Assembly (NCBI RefSeq): GCF_901000735.1
Contig: NC_081547.1
Location: 27,763,382 to 27,827,381 of the forward strand
DNA length: 64,000 nt
Source: Corylus avellana
Taxonomy: Eukaryota; Streptophyta; Magnoliopsida; Fagales; Betulaceae
Direction of reading: 5' to 3'
This document shows positions 22,974 through 32,645 of this stretch, piece after piece. The notes under the pieces were generated by a model that made no database searches, had not been told where the DNA came from, and worked only from the letters and a program-made list of their open reading frames with translations. A program made the translations under genes and the position numbers. Each line of letters begins with the position of its first letter. Positions within the stretch are counted from its first letter, which is position 1.

Positions 22974-23514
22974 TTATTGTTGGAAATCCCGATTCAAACG
23001 GACATATTTGAGAAATGACATCAATTTCCTACAACTTATCTCGTAGAAAAAAAGTGATATGTGCATTTTGTTACCATGTAAAAAAAACTTGTATGTCCCC
23101 AAGAGGTAGATCAATCGGGTAGGACTACGCCTAATGAAGCGAAGATCACTAGTTCGAATCCCCATCCCTCGTCTTGTGCGGACATCTTAAAAAAAAAAAA
23201 AAAAACTCGTATTTTTTAATAAAATGTTTTTTTTTTAAAACAATTTTTAATATAATTTGAAAATTCAATAAAATTAATATAAAATAAACAAATTAAAGTT
23301 CAACGAACTAAACTATTTATCAATCAACAGTTAAATTTGAGTAAAAAAACCTATTTTTTAAAAAACCAAATATTTAATTATATTTTTTGAAAAAAATAAC
23401 TAAATTTGAAGAGCTCAAAGCATTTACTTACGGGCTTATTATGATTTTTTTTTTTTTTTTTTGAAAGAAAAACAAAAAAGAAGAAAAAGAAAAAAAGAAA
23501 GAAAGATAAAATCA
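22974..23514. other. Pseudogene upstream flank
   Basis: Related to 19,940-20,590, the LecRK1 upstream region, with the SINE at 23,095-23,205 inserted. Non-coding; includes a long T tract at about 23,444-23,462 whose length differs in the inverted copy. Confidence 0.5.
23095..23205 (+). mobile_element. tRNA-derived SINE
   Basis: The A-box-like TAGATCAATCGGG (23,107-23,119) and B-box AGTTCGAATCCCC (23,151-23,163) are followed by CTTGTGCGGACAT and a poly-A tail. It interrupts sequence that is continuous at about 19,985-20,020. It is not a tRNA gene: no acceptor stem closes and it carries the family 3' tail. Confidence 0.8.
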
Positions 23515-23879
23515 AGGATAAAGTACACTTATCCCCCTCAAACTGCCACCTTAATAACAATCTACCCCCAAACTATCAATTGCGACAATTTACCTCAAAA
23601 CTATCAAAACAATGACAATGTACCCACAGTATTAGCAAAGTGACGAAATTACCCATATATAATTTTCAATATAACAAAAATACCCTTAAAATTTTGAAAA
23701 AATAAATAAATTTTAAGATTTTGTTTTGATTTTAGTAAGGGTAATATTTCATTTTGTTAAAAGTGAGGGTACATTATCATTGTTTTGGTAGTTTGGGGGG
23801 TAAATTGTAGCCATTGATAGTTTGAAGGATAAATTATCATTAGGGTAATAGTTTGAGGGAATTAAGAAGACTTTACCCT
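23515..23879. mobile_element. Complete 365-bp MITE
   Basis: The ends AGGATAAAGT and ACTTTACCCT belong to inverted arms of about 130 bp. The flanks are AAAATCA at 23,508-23,514 and 23,880-23,886 (7-8 bp target duplication). The superfamily is uncertain: 8 bp would suit hAT. A half copy is at 20,595-21,413 and the inverted scaffold copy lies at 33,860-34,224. Confidence 0.8.
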
Positions 23880-23937
23880 AAAATCAATTATGATGGAATG
23901 GATAACATTCGTTAAACTTTCTTAATATATATATATT

Positions 23938-24035
23938 ACATGTCCACATAAGAGATGATGGGAGATTGGAACTAATGACTTGCGCTCCATAAAACGTGGT
24001 TCTAGCCGATTGAGCTATCCTTTGAGGACAACTTT
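23938..24035 (-). mobile_element. tRNA-derived SINE
   Basis: Reverse orientation; the minus strand shows TAGCTCAATCGGCTAG as A-box and a degraded B-box, then CATGTAAT tail. Same family as 56,383-56,513. Confidence 0.65.
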
Positions 24036-24771
24036 CCTAAATAGTTACATATTGTTAAAGGGCTAATAAAATGAATAAATTCCTCATTTTTTATAGTTCA
24101 AATTTTTATGATAAATGATAATTTAAAATGATATAAAAACAAAACAAAAAAAGTATGAATTTAAACTCAAATTCTCACAATTTATTTCATTTTACTTAAA
24201 ATATTTATTGTATTTGTATATAGCATGCTCAAACGGAAATTAAGTGGCCTTTAGTTTAACTTTTCATTTGTTCTCAACTTGGGGAGCACGTCTCATGAAG
24301 TGTATGTTACAAATTTAAATCCCACTCTTTTCTTTCTTTGTGCCGACATGCAAATAAAAAATAAAAAATTAACTTCTCATTTCTAAAGTAAGTTATCCTT
24401 CTTCTTTTTTTTTTTTTTTTTTTTTATTTAGATAAAGTAAGTCATTCTTTTTATTTTACTTTTTTTATTTTTTATTTTATATAGATAAAGTAAGTAGTCC
24501 TTTTTCGCTTTTTATTTTTTTATAGATAAACTAAGTCATCCTTTTTGCATATATAATAGTTAAAGAAAGTCTTTTTTTTTTTTTGGTGGATCAATAGATA
24601 AATTAAGTCATCCTTGCTTTTTTATTGTCGCATCTCGTGGAATATTTCACAAAATCGTAGTGTATGCACAAATAGTCCACAGATATTCCAAAATTTTCTT
24701 CACAAGAGTCTCGTCAAGGATTTGTCCCCTCAAAAAAAAAAACGTAAAAAAAAAGGATTTGTGATCTCATG

Positions 24772-24871
24772 TCTCATCGGTTGGGAACCACAGCACCACG
24801 TTTTATAAAGTCAAAATCATTAGTTTGAATTTCCTCTCTCTTTTATGTGGATATGTCAAAAAAAAAAAAAA
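24772..24871 (+). mobile_element. tRNA-derived SINE, 5'-truncated
   Basis: Starts within the A-box (ATCGGTTGGGA), continues to a degenerate B-box (TAGTTTGAATTTCC) and ends ATATGTC plus a 15-base A run. Confidence 0.6.
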
Positions 24872-25085
24872 ATTATGTTAGAGTAATGTTATTTTTCATA
24901 TTAGATTTTTATATCGACTAATGTGACGTATTGTAAGTAATTAATATGAAAAGTCATTTAAAACATGTCATATCAGTAAATTTAAAGTTGATTTGAAAAT
25001 CTAATTTTCAGCTTAGCACGGAGTAGCATTGCTCTTCATTTTATCCCACATTGAAAAAGTTAGAAGAACTTCTATTGCTTTGTTA

Positions 25086-25187
25086 GAGCATTCACAATAG
25101 ATGAGCCAAATTTTTATACAAAATGGCTCTTCAAAACTTATTTTATCTAGTTTAGCTAATGAATTTTTAAAGGCTCTCTACATTAGA
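25086..25187. mobile_element. Tourist-like MITE end, cut by gap
   Basis: GAGCATTCACAATAGATGAG preceded by TTA; same family as 223-1083. The remainder is lost in the gap but is present in the inverted copy at 32,371-32,645. Confidence 0.65.
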
Positions 25188-25287
25188 NNNNNNNNNNNNN
25201 NNNNNNNNNNNNNNNNNNNNNNNNNNNNNNNNNNNNNNNNNNNNNNNNNNNNNNNNNNNNNNNNNNNNNNNNNNNNNNNNNNNNNNN
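25188..25287. other. Scaffold gap (100 N)
   Basis: Exactly 100 N, the conventional placeholder for unknown size. The left contig ends in sequence matching the reverse complement of 32,544 onward, so the contigs joined here are probably not neighbours in this orientation. Confidence 0.95.
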
Positions 25288-26082
25288 CCCTAGGGTTTAA
25301 ACACTTTTTTTTTTTTTCTCTCCTTAAGGTTTCATTTTTATCACAGAAGTATATGTTGTTTTCATAAAGACCAAGATAGTACCTCCATTAAAATTTCGCC
25401 CAAAACTTAACAGAGTGCCACGTCAACACCAATCAAATGTCGCCACGTGTCATATAATTAATTTTTAAAAAAAATTAAAAAGATTAAAAAATATATTTAA
25501 AAAAAAATTGGGGTGATGGTGATTGTAGCCACCCCTTGGCCATGGGGTGGCCAGCCCCATCTGGAGGTTTGGGAGTAGTCGAAACCACTCCCAGTGGCCT
25601 GACATGGTCACAACTGAGAATAGCAGGTTGGAGACTCCATTGCATGAAGCTTGTCGTCATGGGAATTTGAAGGCGGCGATGCTGCTGATTGACACCAATC
25701 ATGGGCAGCTTGTAAGCTTAACTCCGACAGGCAGTGCGCGTTGTTCATGGCATGCAGTCGTGGGCATCTCAAGGTGATCCAATTCCTTTTGAGTAGGCCA
25801 TGGATGCGAGGGCTGGTTCGGCCACCCTCAATTTTTTTTTTTTTTTTTTAAAATCTATATTTTTAATCTTTTTAATTTTTTTATAAAAAAATTAATTGTA
25901 TGACACGTGGCGATATTTGATTGATGCTGATATGGTGTTCCGTTAAGTTTTGGACGGAATTTTAATAGAAGTACCATCTTGATCTTTATGAAAACCACAT
26001 GCACTTCTTGTGATAAAAATGAAATTTTAAGAAAAGAAAAAAAATGGTTGAAACCCTAAGGGGCAAAAGAGAATTTAAACCT
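25288..26082. mobile_element. MULE-like element carrying an ankyrin gene fragment
   Basis: Long inverted arms (about 200 bp each) contain CACGTGTCAT/ATGACACGTGGCG and CTTAA(C/G)(A/G)GA-type matches on both sides of a GC-rich core. The left end is cut by the gap; the complete copy at 42,676-43,490 shows AGGTTTAAATTCTCTTTTGC and TTAACCT ends. The core holds a non-transposon coding fragment (next entry), the hallmark of Pack-MULE transduplication. Confidence 0.75.
25601..25809 (+). pseudogene. Captured ankyrin-repeat gene fragment
   Basis: Reading from 25,604 gives an ankyrin repeat: the TPLHEACRHGNLKAAMLL core, then GQLVSL. After a one-step frame change near 25,720 the next frame continues RQCALFMACSRGHLKVIQFL, a second ankyrin repeat in correct register. 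Two adjacent repeats with a frameshift mean a real plant ankyrin gene was copied and then decayed. The pattern resembles plant PGG/ACD6-like ankyrin proteins, but the fragment is too short for a firm family. It lies wholly between transposon arms, so it is cargo, not a resident gene. Confidence 0.8.
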
Positions 26083-26202
26083 TTATTTTTTTCTTTATTT
26101 TTTTAATAAAAATTTATCAAAAAATTGGTTGCAACTAGCACATTAACATTATGAGATAAAAATTTTAACAATGACTAATTCAAGGATCGGTTGTGATTAT
26201 TA

Positions 26203-26300
26203 TTATTATTTTTTTGATATGTTCGCACAAGAGAGGGGAAATAATTCAAACTAGGAACTTCCGCTTCATTATGCGTGGTCCCAACCGATTAAACTTCATT
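26203..26300 (-). mobile_element. tRNA-derived SINE with long target duplication
   Basis: Reverse orientation, flanked by 29-bp direct repeats at 26,174-26,202 and 26,301-26,329 that differ at one base (they begin ACTAATTCAAGGATC). The minus strand shows AATCGGTTGGGACCACGC and a degraded B-box. The duplication is long for a SINE but otherwise classic. Confidence 0.75.
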
Positions 26301-26329
26301 ACTAATTCAAGGATCAGTTGTGATTATTA

Positions 26330-27363
26330 CATCAGCATTATTAGATAAAAATTTAATTTATATTATTGTTCATGATCATCATTGTAGAATAAAAATATAG
26401 TATTGCTCTTACTTTGTTGAAATATATATATATATAAAATTACCAAAAAAAAAAAATTATATATGTGTTTTAAATACGTATGAATTAATTAAATTGCCGA
26501 CCATGTGGGGCACGTGAAGTCGCCCTCGAGGACTATGTGATAAGTGATTGTAGCCAAGAGAGCGGCGGGTTTCAGACTGGGGGCAGGTCTAGTGCTTCTA
26601 AAACAAGACCCTAGGATTGCAATTTGCAACTACTTCTAGAGGGATTACACGTCACCTCGTAGCAACTCTTTTGCGACAGTCTCATTTTTAATTACTACAA
26701 ATGACCGCGCTCAATATGAAAAATTGTGAGAGTTTTTAAAATATTAATTAAATAATTAAATTTATTTTCTTATTAATGTAAGTGAATTAAATTCACTTTG
26801 GATTCCACTTTACTTCTTATTTAAAATAAAAGAATTTATAAATTATTATATATGATTCAAAAAAGAAAGATTTTGGGGGTGGCAATCAAGGACTGGATTG
26901 AACTAGAAACTATTATGAGTAGGGGGGTTAACAAATTTTGCTACTGAGAGTTAGTACCTTATAATTTTGTTTTTACCTTAAAAATGTTTAGCTGTTTGGA
27001 GTTGAGGGGGGCCATGGCATATGCTAGTCCCCCCTCCCTCCATCCCCAAGGGCAATTCATATTAGTGTGTTGAGTTTGGGTAGTGTCAAAATATAGTATA
27101 AGATTATACAAGTTAACCATAATTTGAGCAGTTTAATTGAATTTTATAGACTACTTAATCATAATTCATTAATTTCATGTTAAAATTATATCAGGTTTAC
27201 GAGTTGTATAAAAAATTATCATTCATAAAGATCGGCTTATCAAATTTGAATTATATTGAAACATGAATATAATTATATAAATAAATAAATAAATCATCTA
27301 AAAAGACCTTTCAACTATAATATGCTCATAATTAGAAAAAAAAAAAAAAACACTATAATATGC
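26330..27363. other. Intergenic DNA, nothing recognised
   Basis: A GC-richer patch at about 26,505-26,700 has no recognisable coding similarity. AT-rich elsewhere. Confidence 0.45.
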
Positions 27364-27724
27364 TCATATCTTACCAAATTCACGTGGAGTAAGCTGGAAA
27401 AATTGACATTGAAGCAATGAAGTGAGACTCAAATGGCCTGTAATTGTGGGGTGGTGTTCAAACATAACCTGAAGAGTTTCCATGTGAAATCGATTAATCA
27501 AGTAGCACGATTTCTGAGTTTCTCTTCGCAGCACTTTTTCGAGTAGGCCACTTCCTTTATGCAAAGTGCAAGACACCACCATCCCACGTGGTTCTGAAGC
27601 TGGTTGTCTCAATGATCGGAAACTAAGGCAAGGTCCGTGAAGACGACGAAGTCCCGGGGCCAGGGGCCAGTAGGTCAACCCGTCTTTGTTCTAGGGATAC
27701 GTTTGCAAGCGCTTACATCCTTAT
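27364..27724. other. LecRK2 distal promoter region
   Basis: Homologous to about 56,950-57,530 and 63,205-63,780 upstream of LecRK3 and LecRK4 (shared GAACCACGTGG(G/A)ATGGTGG and TGCACTTTGCATAAAGGAAG on the opposite strand). The shared CACGTG is a G-box-type core. A 104-codon open frame here is not conserved as protein. Confidence 0.55.
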
Positions 27725-27790
27725 CTGGGATTCTCTTTCGATTTTCTTATTGGCCAAGAAAAGAAAAAATAAAGAAAGAAAATTCAACGA
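27725..27790 (+). promoter_or_regulatory. Conserved LecRK upstream block with CCAAT-type element
   Basis: GATTCTCTTTCGATTTTCTTATTGGCCAAGA-type sequence (27,732-27,762) is almost identical upstream of LecRK3 (55,670-55,735) and LecRK4 (62,170-62,225), and survives as the relic at 4088-4185. It contains an inverted CCAAT (ATTGG) and the palindrome TTGGCCAA. Conservation while neighbouring DNA diverges suggests promoter function; this is inference. Confidence 0.5.
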
Positions 27791-27897
27791 AACAATTTCT
27801 CAAACATCTACGCGCTCACCCACCATATTAAATTCATTTACCACCCTGAATTTCTTCTGCCTCACAAAGCTCAACTCTTCTTTCCTCCCTCCCTCTC

Positions 27898-29880
27898 ATG
27901 GCAGAAAAAGTCTTCTCTCTCTGGGTTTTCCTTCTACTCCTGCATCCAGTAAAGCCAGCTGATGTAGCTACACCCTTGTTGGACGGGTTTAGCAGCGGGT
28001 TCAGTGCTGCGGGCAACAACTTGACCTTAGACGGCGTTGCAGCGGTTGAGAGCAATGGCGTACTTCAGCTAACAAACTACGACACGACCATGGCACCCGG
28101 CCACGCGTTCTATTCAAACCCAATCCAATTCAAGAACTCCAGCGGCGAAGTCATGTCATTCTCCACCTCCTTCGCTTTCGCTATAATCCCCCAGCCTGGG
28201 AAGCAAGGTGGCGATGGCCTCGCTTTCGCAATCTCTCCCGCAAAAGGGATTCCTGGGGCTAATGCGGGCTCTTATATTGCCCTCTTCAACTCCAGCAACG
28301 ATGGGAACTCCTCGAACCGCATATTAGCGGTCGAATTCGACACTTACATGAATGCAGAGTACGGTGAAACCGATAACAACCATGTTGCCGTCGACATCAA
28401 TAGCATAAAATCCAACAAATCTGCTCAGGTCCCCTTTAATTTGACGAGTGGTCAGGTAATTCAGGCATGGATTAATTATAATTCGCCTACAAATCAATTG
28501 GATGTCAGGGTTGCGATGGACTCTGCTAAACCCAGTTCTATACTTTTGTCCGACAAAGTGAACCTCTCAGAAATTCTTAATGAATCCATGTACATCGGAT
28601 TTTCTGCTGCTACTGGTTTGTTCACGAGCTCGCATTATATCCTGGGTTGGAGCTTCAACATGAATGGAGAAGCTAAATCTCTCAATTTATCTCAACTTCC
28701 TAAGATCCAGCTCCCGTCTGCCACTGGGACCAAAAAGAATCGTAAAGGCCTAATTGTTGGCGTCTCTGTTTCATGTGCTTTGGCTGTGATTTTGCTTTCT
28801 GCTTTGACGTTTTACATCGTCAGGAGAAAAAAGATGGCTGATGCGGTTGAGGACTGGGAGCATAATATTGGTCCTCATAGATTTCCTTACGAGGAGCTGA
28901 AGAAAGCAACAAGGGGTTTCAAAGAGAAAGAGCTAATTGGATCTGGTGGATTCGGTCGAGTTTACAAAGGAATTCTTCCAAACTCAGATACCCAAGTTGC
29001 TGTCAAGCGTATTCCCCAGGATTCAAAACGGGGTTTGCAAGCATTTATATCTGAGGTTGCTACTATCGGTCGTCTGCGTCATAGAAATTTGGTTCAATTG
29101 TTGGGTTGGTGTCGCCGGGAAGCTGATCTACTACTTGTGTATGAATTCATGCCCAATGGAAGCTTGGACAATCACCTGTTTGATGAGCCCAAATCAATCC
29201 TGAGCTGGGAACAAAGGTTCAAGATCATCAAAGGAGTGGCTTCAGGGCTTCTATACTTGCACGAGGAGTGGGAAAAAACTGTAGTTCACAGAGACATCAA
29301 GGCCGCAAATGTTTTACTGGATTCTGAGTTTAATGCAAGGCTGAGCGATTTTGGTCTTGCGAAGCTATACGAGCACGGCTCCAACCCAAGCACCACGAGG
29401 GTGGTGGGGACGTTGGGGTATATGGCACCTGAGCTGACGCGCACAAGCAAGCCGACGACCAGCTCGGATGTGTATGCTTTCGGCGCTTTGTTGCTGGAAG
29501 TGGTATGCGGTAGAAGACCCATTAATCCTACAGCGTCTTCTGAGGAGCTGATGCTGGTGGACTGGGTTTGGGAGAAGTGGGCTGTAGGAGCAGTGCTTGA
29601 TGTTGTAGACGCGAGGATGGAGGGGAAGTTTGATGAGGCTGAGGCTGTTTTGGTGCTCAAACTGGGCTTGATTTGTTCAAATGATGACGCCGACGTACGC
29701 CCTTCGATGAGGATGGTGGTGAGGTACTTGGAGGGCGAGCTGGAGCTGCGGGAGGAGGTGGCGATGCCATATAAGAAAAAAGGTCGCGGTGATGGTGGTG
29801 GTCGTAGTACCGTTGAGTTTGAGGATTATACACAATCCTTTCCGACTACGTCGTCGGTGTATGACGTTGGTGGAAGGTAG
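27898..29880 (+). CDS. LecRK2: intact L-type lectin receptor kinase (660 aa)
   Basis: Single-exon gene, as usual for L-type LecRKs. Signal peptide 1-20; legume-lectin domain about 25-265 with the GGDGLAF loop (sugar-binding Asp), the metal-loop EFDTYMN...NNHV motif and the closing GWSF; one membrane span about 284-307 followed by RRKK; kinase about 328-600. Kinase landmarks are glycine loop GSGGFG 348-353, Lys370, HRD Asp466 with Asn471, DFG 484-486 and APE 510-512, all present, so an active RD Ser/Thr kinase is expected. The C-terminal tail is Gly-rich. The kinase is closest to LecRK clade IV. It would sit in the plasma membrane, binding a carbohydrate or small ligand outside and signalling inside; family members act in immunity and hormone responses. 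It is the only LecRK on the plus strand, explained by the inverted contig. Confidence 0.95.
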   Translation: MAEKVFSLWVFLLLLHPVKPADVATPLLDGFSSGFSAAGNNLTLDGVAAVESNGVLQLTNYDTTMAPGHAFYSNPIQFKNSSGEVMSFSTSFAFAIIPQPGKQGGDGLAFAISPAKGIPGANAGSYIALFNSSNDGNSSNRILAVEFDTYMNAEYGETDNNHVAVDINSIKSNKSAQVPFNLTSGQVIQAWINYNSPTNQLDVRVAMDSAKPSSILLSDKVNLSEILNESMYIGFSAATGLFTSSHYILGWSFNMNGEAKSLNLSQLPKIQLPSATGTKKNRKGLIVGVSVSCALAVILLSALTFYIVRRKKMADAVEDWEHNIGPHRFPYEELKKATRGFKEKELIGSGGFGRVYKGILPNSDTQVAVKRIPQDSKRGLQAFISEVATIGRLRHRNLVQLLGWCRREADLLLVYEFMPNGSLDNHLFDEPKSILSWEQRFKIIKGVASGLLYLHEEWEKTVVHRDIKAANVLLDSEFNARLSDFGLAKLYEHGSNPSTTRVVGTLGYMAPELTRTSKPTTSSDVYAFGALLLEVVCGRRPINPTASSEELMLVDWVWEKWAVGAVLDVVDARMEGKFDEAEAVLVLKLGLICSNDDADVRPSMRMVVRYLEGELELREEVAMPYKKKGRGDGGGRSTVEFEDYTQSFPTTSSVYDVGGR

Positions 29881-32370
29881 GCCGACAGTTCAAAACTCCT
29901 CCCCACTTTTTTTTTTTTTTTTCACTTCTTCTTCTCTCCCTTTCTTTGTAATTACTGTTTGGGTTTTAAGCTTTAATTACCTGGTTAAGGTTGTACCTTT
30001 GGTTAATTATATATGTGATTTGAACCTGAGCTCAGGGGGAAGTTCATTCCAATTTCCAAGTCCCCATTTCTCCACGTGTCTCATTATCCACAAACAAGCC
30101 ATTTATTAAAAAAAAAATCCGGAAAAAATGACAGTAAGTTCAGGGAATCAATAGTAGGAGTTAGTTTAACGGTTGTCAGTACAAATCATCAAGCTTTCAA
30201 ATCTTGTAAGTGAGGCTCGAAAGGATTGTAGTGGTTGATTGACTTCAATTGGAGTCCAAATTCCCACTTTAAATCAAATACAGGGGTTTTGGAAGGCCAC
30301 ACGAACTCAAGGCAAAGCATTCTCCTTCTATGATTGTTACAAGTTATGTCTCTTACAAATCTTTTATCCATTATGATAAGGTATTTCCATATTTGCATTT
30401 AAGGGAATTCAATCTTAGACAGGATGGAAATGTTATGGTTGCCACCAAGATCAAATCCCTTAATTATCGCTTGAGCTAAGTCCTTAGGGTCAAGGAGTGA
30501 GTAGTTTTTCATTATATTATCAAAACAAAGTAGGTAGGAAAACTACTTTTATATATATTGTCACAACACTAAGCAGATGGGTTATGATTCACAGCACACG
30601 GTGTGATTAGCATGCAGCGTGCTGTTTTCATTCACCCTAAGCATATTGATAAAAAAAAATTCCATTATATCCCTACAACCAACCCACCCACCCACCTCCC
30701 TCCCTCCCATAAATTTAAATAGATAAAAAGACCATATAGTTGGTGGGTGTACTTTATTAAATATTAGACATTTGGAAAAGGGTGCGAAGAATAATATTAT
30801 TCTTTAAACAAATGTCTAAGGTTATAGAGTTTTTACCAATATCATAATATATATAGTTAAACACCACTTTAGCCCAAAAGCTTGAGCTAATGAACTATGA
30901 TCCACTTTATATTAACTACTATTTTTCTTTATACTTTCTCAATGTGGGACTCAACACTTACAAGTGCACTCACAACACTAGTACATACATGATTGAAGTT
31001 CTCATGTGAAAAAATTACTAGAGGAAAAGAGAAAAGTGAGATTGAGACGCCATGAAAAAGCTTCCTCCTCCCCCCCCTCCCCCCTTTTACTCATTTCTTC
31101 CTCCCCTCCAATTCTCGCCTTTTTGAAGGTCATTCTATCTGCCTATTTTTAAGCCTTATCCCATAGATCAAACCCCCCACCATAGTCAACACCAGTTTTC
31201 CACCATCTTTATTGTCAAAGTTCTCTACTCAAAATATTTCGAAGGTAAATCTATTTTCCGACACTAGATCTAGCATGACACGTGCCTCTCCACCGGCCAC
31301 CTCCCTCCTTGCTGTCCGCCGAAGTTTTATGTTTTGTGGGTTTTGTTTATGATTTATTTTCTCATCTATTTTTTTTTTTGTTTTTTTTTGTGTTTTATTT
31401 TTGGGTTTGTTTGTCTTCTCTCTAAATTTAATTTCTGTAGCAATCTATGAGGTGACGGTTTAATCGTTTTCTAAAGTTTTGCTTATAAGAATCGTTAAGA
31501 GTAACAGCATTGGGTTTCCAATCTATCTTTTGTTTTCTTATGTTTTTTTATGATGGTAAATCATTGATCGATGTGGAGGATCTTTCAGGCATATAGAAGA
31601 ATCGCCATTATGGTAGAGGTAGTAAAGAAGATGATGTTTGGAAATGAACTTGTAGCGGAGATGAAAAGCCTAAAAATCAATGACTGAGCAGCGGCCAAAA
31701 ATGTGATTCGTGGGAATTTGTTGCATAGTTATAGCAATCTTATAATATTATTAGCATGCATTTTGGCATTTAATATAGTAATCTTGTAGTATTAGCATGG
31801 ATATATAAATGACAATGCATTTTGTCCTATTGACAATCTCTTCTGCTTGTTTGGCATAAACCTTTGGATTTCACTCTTGAAAGTGGGCTTTAATTAGTAC
31901 CAAAGGGAAGACGGGTTGAAATTGCTTGACCCATTTTTTGATGATAGGCCCCTTGTCCATTAATAGTGTCATGGCTTCCACTCTGGCACTGCCTCACGAT
32001 GTCATATATATGTTAGTCGTTTTAGGGGTCTCCGTGAGGGAGGTTCTTTAAATTTGGGTGAAAAATGCTATAATGGTTGGTGGAGGCCCAGATATTAATG
32101 GACCCTGAAAAGGGCTCACTCTTCATAAAAGTCCAACTAGCCCTTAAGTATCACAAAGGCCCGTTAGTTTTAGGCGGCCATACAACTCAGTGACGCAATG
32201 ATCCGATGGCCCAAAATAATCATCAAGATCTGCCCTCCTAGCTAGCCACCAAGTTCCCGACAGCTATTTTCCCTCTTGACAACTTATATAACCGAATTTT
32301 CATACCGCCCCTAGTTGGAATATCAGCTATACATGCTTAAAAAATACATTATATTTCACACAAAAACTTC
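29881..32370. other. LecRK2 3' flank
   Basis: Non-coding. It matches 9,480-9,829 and 11,520-13,640 in reverse complement but lacks the insertions at 9,830-11,518 and the 86-bp duplication. Near 30,400-30,490 the minus strand shows a tRNA-like GACTTAGCTCAAGCGATAA followed by GATTGAATTCCC, a possible different SINE family shared with 13,160-13,235. Confidence 0.55.
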
Positions 32371-32645
32371 GTACATTGAATTAGCAAAAAAAATAAGCTA
32401 AATGTAGAAACTATTTTATTTTTTATTGTTTTTCTCACCAATTTTCTTTTTTTTCCAAAACCTTTTTCACTTTTTCCTATTGTGAAAATAATAAAAATAG
32501 ATAAAAATAGCTAATCTAACAAGAGATAGATAAAAATAGCTAATCTGATGTAGAGAGCCTTTAAAAATTCATTAGCTAAACTAGATAAAATAAGTTTTGA
32601 AGAGCCATTTTGTATAAAAATTTGGCTCATCTATTGTGAATGCTC
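32371..32645. mobile_element. Tourist-like MITE, 5'-truncated
   Basis: The right end reads ATTGTGAATGCTC followed by TAA; the interior matches the elements at 223-1083. The left terminus is missing. Confidence 0.6.

Larger units (their letters stand above)
23880..25085. other. Distal 5'-flank block, third copy
   Basis: Collinear with 6500-8230. It contains two SINEs listed separately and a truncated SINE end at about 24,287-24,355 (ending GTGCCGACATG plus A-rich). No gene is supported. Confidence 0.55.

Noticed and set aside
23095..23205. tRNA genes, suggested by A- and B-box motifs here and at other SINE copies
   Set aside because: No closed acceptor stem or anticodon arm, common 3' tail with poly-A, and target duplications: these are SINEs.
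25101..25367. An 88-codon open frame across the first gap
   Set aside because: More than a third of it is N; the two sides belong to a MITE and a MULE arm.
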